Shown here in pieces: positions 6,574 to 10,152 of a stretch of DNA of 10,152 bases (the first letter of the stretch is position 1; the number at the start of each line of letters is the position of its first letter). The translations under genes and the position numbers were made by a program. The notes beneath the pieces were generated by a model. The model was not told where the DNA came from. It searched no databases and saw only the letters and a list, made by a program, of their open reading frames with translations. Location of the stretch: the NCBI GenBank assembly GCA_023421875.1, contig JAEZSM010000161.1, positions 1 through 10,152 on the forward strand, written 5' to 3'. This DNA is from Spirochaetota bacterium. GTDB lineage: Bacteria > Spirochaetota > Spirochaetia > Treponematales > Rectinemataceae.

Positions 6574-7872
6574 TCAGCGCTCCTGACTCTGTTCCGAAAG
6601 CTGCACCGAGACCTTCATTTTCTTTGTTCCGCGATAGAACTCCAGTTCGACGATCTCCCCTGGCTTGTTGTCTTCCAGGGCCGTATAGAGTTCGGCAATG
6701 CTTCCCACAGCCTGGCCGTCAACGCTGACGATGATATCTCCTCCTACCCTGAAGGTGGACTGACCATAGCGCACTGCCTGATTTCCGCCGCGCAACCCGG
6801 CCTCGGCCGCGTTGCTGCCCTCACGCAGCACCGAGATGAGAAGACCTTTTTCCACGGGCGAAGCCTGGCCACTCTGGGCGAGATAATTGACCAGGGCGGG
6901 GAAAAGCTGAATAGCTTCCATATCAATCCAGCCTCGGCGTACCCGGCCTTCTTTGATGAGTTCGGGCACGATGCGTACCGCGGTATCCACGGGGATCGCG
7001 AAGCCGATTCCCACCGAACCGCCCGAAGTGGAGTAAATCATCGTATTGATGCCGATCATCTGTCCTTGGGCATTGAACAAGGGTCCTCCGGAATTGCCCG
7101 GGTTTATGGATGCGTCGGTTTGTATCATGTTCTGGAGCACCGTCCTCGAGTCTTTCTGGATCGGCCGCCCAAGGCCAGAGATGATGCCCTGGGTGAGTGT
7201 ACGCTCGAGGCCGAAGGGATTTCCGATGGCCAGTACCTTCTGGCCAACCTTAAGTCCCTTGGACGAGCCCAGGGTGATTGGCTTGAGATCCAAGCCAGTA
7301 CCGGGCTCGAACTTGATGACCGCCAGGTCGTTTTGCGGATCGGTCCCCACCACGTCTGCTTCGTACTGGCTTCCGTCTGCGAGGTTTACGAAGAGCTTAT
7401 ACGCCCCTTCGATGACATGATAATTGGTGAGCACATAGCCTCTTGCGTCGATGATCGAGCCTGAGCCAGAACCGCCACTCTCGGGAACCGGCTCGAGAAA
7501 CCAGTTTATGTTGACCACCTCGGTGGTGATGTTTACCACCGATTCGTTGTAGCGCTCATAAACACTGATGCTCTCCCGCTCATCGAGGCTGTAGGCCTGG
7601 CCAACAGCTGCGGGCAGCCCTAGCTGGACGCTCTGGATCGCCGCTCCATCACCGAAGCTTCCGGCAGCGGCACCGTCGGCGGGCGCAAAATTGTGTTCGG
7701 CGTCGTCGGCTGATGATTGAAGCCTGGCCTGGCCTTCGAGAGCAGTGTCTGCGGCGCTCTGGGCTGTCCTAGGCCTGAACGCGAAATACCCCAAAGCAAA
7801 GGCGATTGCCGCGGCGAGAACTCCTATGGACGCGATCGACACAGCAAACTGACGGCGGGAATACAGTTTCAT
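6574..7872 (-). CDS. htrA: Membrane-anchored HtrA/DegS-like serine protease with one PDZ domain
   Basis: This is a trypsin-like (S1C) protease of the cell envelope that degrades or senses misfolded exported proteins. The 432-residue product has a single uncleaved-looking membrane segment at about 9-31. It is followed by a low-complexity Ala/Gly/Ser-rich linker to about 95, then the protease domain. The catalytic triad is visible as His152 (NYHVIEG), Asp182 (NDLAVI) and Ser261 (GNSGGP). One PDZ domain occupies about 320-425, with an RGGNQAVRYGQ insertion before the GGDIIVSVDG strand. One PDZ and an N-terminal anchor match DegS-type architecture rather than soluble two-PDZ DegP, but a general HtrA role is equally possible. 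The start is fixed by GGAGGT six bases before the ATG. It lies 22 bp behind the adenosyltransferase gene, so they are probably cotranscribed. Confidence 0.95.
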   Translation of the reverse strand: MKLYSRRQFAVSIASIGVLAAAIAFALGYFAFRPRTAQSAADTALEGQARLQSSADDAEHNFAPADGAAAGSFGDGAAIQSVQLGLPAAVGQAYSLDERESISVYERYNESVVNITTEVVNINWFLEPVPESGGSGSGSIIDARGYVLTNYHVIEGAYKLFVNLADGSQYEADVVGTDPQNDLAVIKFEPGTGLDLKPITLGSSKGLKVGQKVLAIGNPFGLERTLTQGIISGLGRPIQKDSRTVLQNMIQTDASINPGNSGGPLFNAQGQMIGINTMIYSTSGGSVGIGFAIPVDTAVRIVPELIKEGRVRRGWIDMEAIQLFPALVNYLAQSGQASPVEKGLLISVLREGSNAAEAGLRGGNQAVRYGQSTFRVGGDIIVSVDGQAVGSIAELYTALEDNKPGEIVELEFYRGTKKMKVSVQLSEQSQER

Positions 7873-7888
7873 GCTTCACCTCCGAAGC
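7873..7888 (-). promoter_or_regulatory. Protease ribosome binding site held in a hairpin loop
   Basis: On the minus strand GCTTC-GGAGGT-GAAGC forms a perfect five-base-pair stem whose six-base loop is exactly the Shine-Dalgarno, and the ATG follows immediately. An SD in a loop may be displayed or partly constrained. The stem's 3' arm abuts the start codon. Confidence 0.45.
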
Positions 7889-7894
7889 GGCAGT

Positions 7895-8416
7895 TCAGGA
7901 AAAACGAATGGCTCCGGCGGCTTTTTCCTCGGCCCGGGCCAGCATGAAAATATAATCGGAAAGCCTGTTCACCAGGCGCAAAAGGTCGGAGGATAGGGGT
8001 TCCTGACGGGACAAGGCCACAATGCGGCGCTCGGCCCTGCGCAGGACAGTCCTGGCCATATCTAATGCCGCCGAGCCTTGGGTCATGCCGGGAAGCACGA
8101 AGCCGGTGAGCAGGATTCTTTCCTCCAGGGACTGGATCTTGGCCGCGATCGTTTCCTCGTCCGAAGGCCTGATCGGCCGATCAAAGGGTTTGCCCTTGGA
8201 CGCTAGCTCGCCTGCGATACGGAAGCAGAGCCGCTGGAGATCCTCTATGGCGTAGAGCACCTCGTCCTGCATACAGAGGTGCCTGGCCATCCCTAGGCTC
8301 GAGGAAAATTCATCGATTGTCCCGTACGCTTCAACCCTCAGATCGTCCTTTCCCACCCGCTCTTCGGACCAAAGTCCTGTCTCCCCCTGGTCTCCGGTTC
8401 TTGTGACTATGCTCAT
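7895..8416 (-). CDS. pduO: Cob(I)alamin adenosyltransferase, PduO type
   Basis: It transfers the 5'-deoxyadenosyl group of ATP to cob(I)alamin or cobinamide to make coenzyme B12, in the cytoplasm. From the ATG at 8416-8414 the product has 173 residues and begins MSIVTRTGDQGETGLW, the classic N-terminal ATP-binding motif of the family, which normally sits right at the start. AYGTIDE (30-36) and a C-terminal NRLSDYIF with the following ARAEE are also family hallmarks. An in-frame TTG at 8452 would add 12 residues. It is rejected because the family motif belongs at the N-terminus and because that TTG is the -35 box of a good promoter. No Shine-Dalgarno is visible before the ATG, and the predicted transcript start is at the ATG, so the mRNA may be leaderless. 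It is the first gene of the minus run and is followed 22 bp later by the HtrA-like protease. Confidence 0.93.
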   Translation of the reverse strand: MSIVTRTGDQGETGLWSEERVGKDDLRVEAYGTIDEFSSSLGMARHLCMQDEVLYAIEDLQRLCFRIAGELASKGKPFDRPIRPSDEETIAAKIQSLEERILLTGFVLPGMTQGSAALDMARTVLRRAERRIVALSRQEPLSSDLLRLVNRLSDYIFMLARAEEKAAGAIRFS

Positions 8417-8423
8417 GTAAATT

Positions 8424-8452
8424 AATGTACTGCCCAGACTCTGGAGTATCAA
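8424..8452 (-). promoter_or_regulatory. Sigma70-like promoter for the minus-strand operon
   Basis: Read on the minus strand, TTGATA (8452-8447) is followed by a 17-base spacer and TACATT (8429-8424). It matches the -35 consensus at five of six positions and the -10 consensus at four of six. Transcription would start about 6-8 bases further on, at 8418-8416, which is essentially the A of the adenosyltransferase ATG. Confidence 0.6.
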
Positions 8453-8507
8453 GGACAGTAACGCGCTTTACGCCCTGTTCCTGCATACCCCGACGTTGAC
8501 ACTCCAG
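8441..8507. repeat. Inverted 12-bp repeat shared by the two divergent promoters
   Basis: The minus strand reads TTGATACTCCAG (8452-8441) and the plus strand reads TTGACACTCCAG (8496-8507), identical at 11 of 12 positions in opposite orientation. Each copy includes the -35 hexamer and the next six spacer bases. The extra CTCCAG beyond the -35 is more similarity than sigma70 recognition needs. The two centres are 55 bp apart. Confidence 0.75.
8458..8471. promoter_or_regulatory. Operator-like near-palindrome between the divergent promoters
   Basis: GTAACGCGCTTTAC can pair at six of seven positions of a 14-bp dyad. It lies between the two -35 boxes, in a 150-bp intergenic region that holds no gene. 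This is a possible regulator site, but no known operator is recognised. Confidence 0.3.
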
Positions 8508-8524
8508 GCCTATCGTGGTACCGT
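8496..8524 (+). promoter_or_regulatory. Sigma70-like extended -10 promoter for the foldase gene
   Basis: A perfect -35 TTGACA (8496-8501) is followed by a 17-base spacer and TACCGT (8519-8524). A TG dinucleotide at 8516-8517 gives the extended form TGnTAnnnT, which can compensate for the weak hexamer. The predicted start near 8531 leaves a leader of about 36 bases before the ATG at 8567. Confidence 0.55.
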
Positions 8525-8554
8525 AGCTCCCGATATTATCCTTTGTTTTACCAT

Positions 8555-8563
8555 AAAAGGAAG
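8555..8563 (+). promoter_or_regulatory. Ribosome binding site fixing the foldase start
   Basis: AAAAGGAAG ends three bases before the ATG at 8567. It favours this ATG over the in-frame TTG at 8543, which would add eight residues and has no comparable site. Confidence 0.8.
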
Positions 8564-8566
8564 ACT

Positions 8567-10147
8567 ATGGCATCGTCACGCACTACCCCCGACTCCGGAG
8601 CCGCGAACAAGACCGAACAGAAAAACGCGCCGAAACGCGGCATTAAAAACCCCTTCGTCTACGCCGGTACAATCGTTATTCTCATCATCACCATCATCGC
8701 TTTTGTCTTTATCCCCTCCATCGGAGGCATCGGGGCCTCGGGCTCCAAGCTCAGTTTCGGAAGCTGGGACGGCAAGCCTATCAGTTACGAGGCCGGGTCT
8801 TACTTTGCCACCCAGGTAGCCCAGATCAACGACTACCTGAGACAGCAGGGCATGAGTGAGGACAATTTCCAGCTCTACGCCTACCAGGTATGGAACCTTG
8901 CCTTCCAGAGCGCGGCGGTCAGGACTGCCATCCTCGATACGGTAAAGTCTTCGGGCTTCAGGGTGACCGAGGCCGGAATCGACGAAGCGATAGCGGCGGA
9001 TGAGAATTTTCAAGAGAACGGCGTCTTTTCCATTGAAAAATACAAAGCCCTGCCCAAGTCCGAGCAACTTGCCCTGCGCAAAAGCACCGAAGAGGATCTC
9101 TACATCCGGCGCTTTTACGAAGACCTGTACAGCTCTGCGCCCAGCACCGGCGAAATCGAATTTGTCGCCTCCATGATCAAGCCCCAGCGCTCCATCACGT
9201 ACGCGAGCCTTTCGCTGGACGAGTACCCCAGGGAAGAAATCGCCGCCTGGGGTAGCCAGAACGCCGATCTGTTCAGGACCCTGGCGCTTTCTCGCATAAC
9301 CCTCACCAGCTCGGAGTCCGATGCCAAGAAGGTGCTCCAGCAGGTAAGCGAGAATAAACTCTCCTTCGAAGACGCCGCCAAGAGCCATTCCCAGGACTCC
9401 TATGCCGACTCAGGCGGGGATGCCGGCAACGTTTTTTATTATTCCTTCGAAGAAGGCTTCCTCAACGCCGCTGATGCTGAAGAGGTCGCGGCCCTGGCCA
9501 AGGGTGAACTCTCCAAGGTTTACAAGGTCGCCGACAAGGCCTGGGCCTTTTTCAGGGTGAACGAAGCGATTTCCGAGGCGGATTTTAGTGCCGAAGCCAC
9601 CCTGGACGAGGTGGAAGCCTATATATTCGAAAAAGAGCGGGGAACCCTGGAGAGCTGGGCTATCGCCAAGGCTACAAATCTTCTGTCCACCGCAGCCACC
9701 GGCGGCTTCGAAAACAGCGCGAAAAAGGCTGGACTCGAGGTCAAGCAGGCTGGCCCCTTCATTCTCAATCTGGGCAATCCTACCTTCTACGCCTACAATC
9801 AACAGATTCCCCTGCTGCAGACACCGTCCAGCAGTCAGGATTTTGTAATCCAATCGGCGGAGCGGGACGAGGGTTTCATGAGCGAGCTCTTTACCCGTAA
9901 AAAGGGAGAGTTCTCCAGGCCCTTGGTGGTGGGCGATGCTGTCCTGGTCTTCCAGGTTGCCGACGACGGCGAAGCTTCCGATGACGACAGCACGATGGTC
10001 CAGTTCATGTATCCCTACTTCTATCAGGAATCCCTTGACAGCAATGCCAGAACAGCCTTCCTGAAGAGCCCGAAGTTCAAGGACGAGTTTTCATCCACCT
10101 TCTTCAAGGTTTTCCAGACCAACGAAACTGCCAGCGCGGAAAACTGA
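8567..10147 (+). CDS. Membrane-anchored SurA/PpiD-like peptidyl-prolyl cis-trans isomerase
   Basis: This is an envelope folding factor of 526 residues, starting at the ATG after AAAAGGAAG. It has a short polar, basic N-terminus, one membrane segment at about 32-52 with no signal-peptidase-like site, and then a large extracytoplasmic part, as in PpiD. A SurA_N/PpiD-type helical chaperone region covers about 65-235. A parvulin (PpiC/rotamase) domain follows at about 240-335, recognised by FEDAAKSHSQDSYADSGGDAGN and the later AWAFFRVNEA strand. A further unassigned region continues to the C-terminus (about 340-526). I cannot tell from sequence whether the parvulin domain is catalytically active, since many PpiD-type domains are not. 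The gene is divergent from the HtrA-like protease operon, consistent with a shared role in envelope protein quality control. The last five bases of the window after the stop hold nothing identifiable. Confidence 0.85.
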   Translation: MASSRTTPDSGAANKTEQKNAPKRGIKNPFVYAGTIVILIITIIAFVFIPSIGGIGASGSKLSFGSWDGKPISYEAGSYFATQVAQINDYLRQQGMSEDNFQLYAYQVWNLAFQSAAVRTAILDTVKSSGFRVTEAGIDEAIAADENFQENGVFSIEKYKALPKSEQLALRKSTEEDLYIRRFYEDLYSSAPSTGEIEFVASMIKPQRSITYASLSLDEYPREEIAAWGSQNADLFRTLALSRITLTSSESDAKKVLQQVSENKLSFEDAAKSHSQDSYADSGGDAGNVFYYSFEEGFLNAADAEEVAALAKGELSKVYKVADKAWAFFRVNEAISEADFSAEATLDEVEAYIFEKERGTLESWAIAKATNLLSTAATGGFENSAKKAGLEVKQAGPFILNLGNPTFYAYNQQIPLLQTPSSSQDFVIQSAERDEGFMSELFTRKKGEFSRPLVVGDAVLVFQVADDGEASDDDSTMVQFMYPYFYQESLDSNARTAFLKSPKFKDEFSSTFFKVFQTNETASAEN

Positions 10148-10152
10148 ACTCT

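Noticed and set aside
5738..7464. Long plus-strand open frames (282 and 301 codons) opposite uvrB and the HtrA-like protease
   Set aside because: They lie antisense to genes whose family motifs are unambiguous, have no recognisable domain, and are the expected by-product of high-GC codon use.
8417..8452. N-terminal extension of the adenosyltransferase from a TTG at 8452
   Set aside because: The TTG forms the -35 box of a plausible promoter, no Shine-Dalgarno precedes it, and the family motif TRTGDQGETGL normally lies at the very N-terminus.
8534..8539. TATTAT as the -10 of the foldase promoter
   Set aside because: It lies 32 bases after the perfect TTGACA and has no -35-like hexamer at 16-18 bp. 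The extended -10 at 8516-8524 fits the spacing better.
8417..8566. A cobalamin riboswitch ahead of the adenosyltransferase gene
   Set aside because: The predicted transcript has almost no leader, and no B12-box-like sequence was recognised in this 150-bp region.
8576..9388. A 270-codon minus-strand open frame opposite the foldase gene
   Set aside because: The plus-strand frame has a good ribosome site, a membrane anchor and parvulin features. The antisense frame has no motif.

Overview
The window is a densely packed bacterial chromosomal segment with high GC (by eye in the high fifties percent). All genes appear intact except the upstream one cut by the window edge. A membrane-anchored HtrA/DegS-like protease and a membrane-anchored SurA/PpiD-like isomerase imply an envelope with an extracytoplasmic folding compartment, most likely a diderm. 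The gene style and the UvrB helicase-motif variants would fit a spirochaete, but that placement is a guess. I see no insertion sequence, integrase, tRNA, rRNA or CRISPR array, and I found no new multi-gene system; the region reads as core housekeeping genes.

Layout. (1) Positions 1-2989, plus strand: an ABC importer operon made of the tail of an upstream gene (perhaps the binding protein), a fused two-domain permease and an ATPase. The genes are coupled by ATGA and 14-bp overlaps. (2) Positions 2997-8416, minus strand: a five-gene run that reads, in transcription order, PduO-type cob(I)alamin adenosyltransferase, HtrA-like protease, uvrB, M19 dipeptidase and shikimate kinase. The junctions are +22, +71, -8 and -17 bp, so one transcript is plausible. 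It converges with the ABC operon at 2990-2996, where only a small G5/C5 hairpin lies. (3) Positions 8417-8566: a 150-bp divergent intergenic region. (4) Positions 8567-10147, plus strand: a membrane-anchored SurA/PpiD-type peptidyl-prolyl isomerase.

The most interesting part is the divergent intergenic region. Each strand carries a sigma70-like promoter with a 17-bp spacer, and the two share a nearly identical 12-base block (TTGAYACTCCAG) in inverted orientation, with a near-palindrome between them. The minus promoter places the predicted transcript start at or within about two bases of the adenosyltransferase ATG, where no Shine-Dalgarno is visible, so a leaderless mRNA is predicted. Divergent expression of an HtrA-type protease operon and an envelope foldase suggests coordinated envelope protein quality control. 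That is inference. Secondary curiosities are an HtrA ribosome-binding site displayed in a small hairpin loop, a perfect 9-bp triplet repeat giving an Arg-rich permease N-terminus, and a 17-base exact repeat between the two permease EAA loops.
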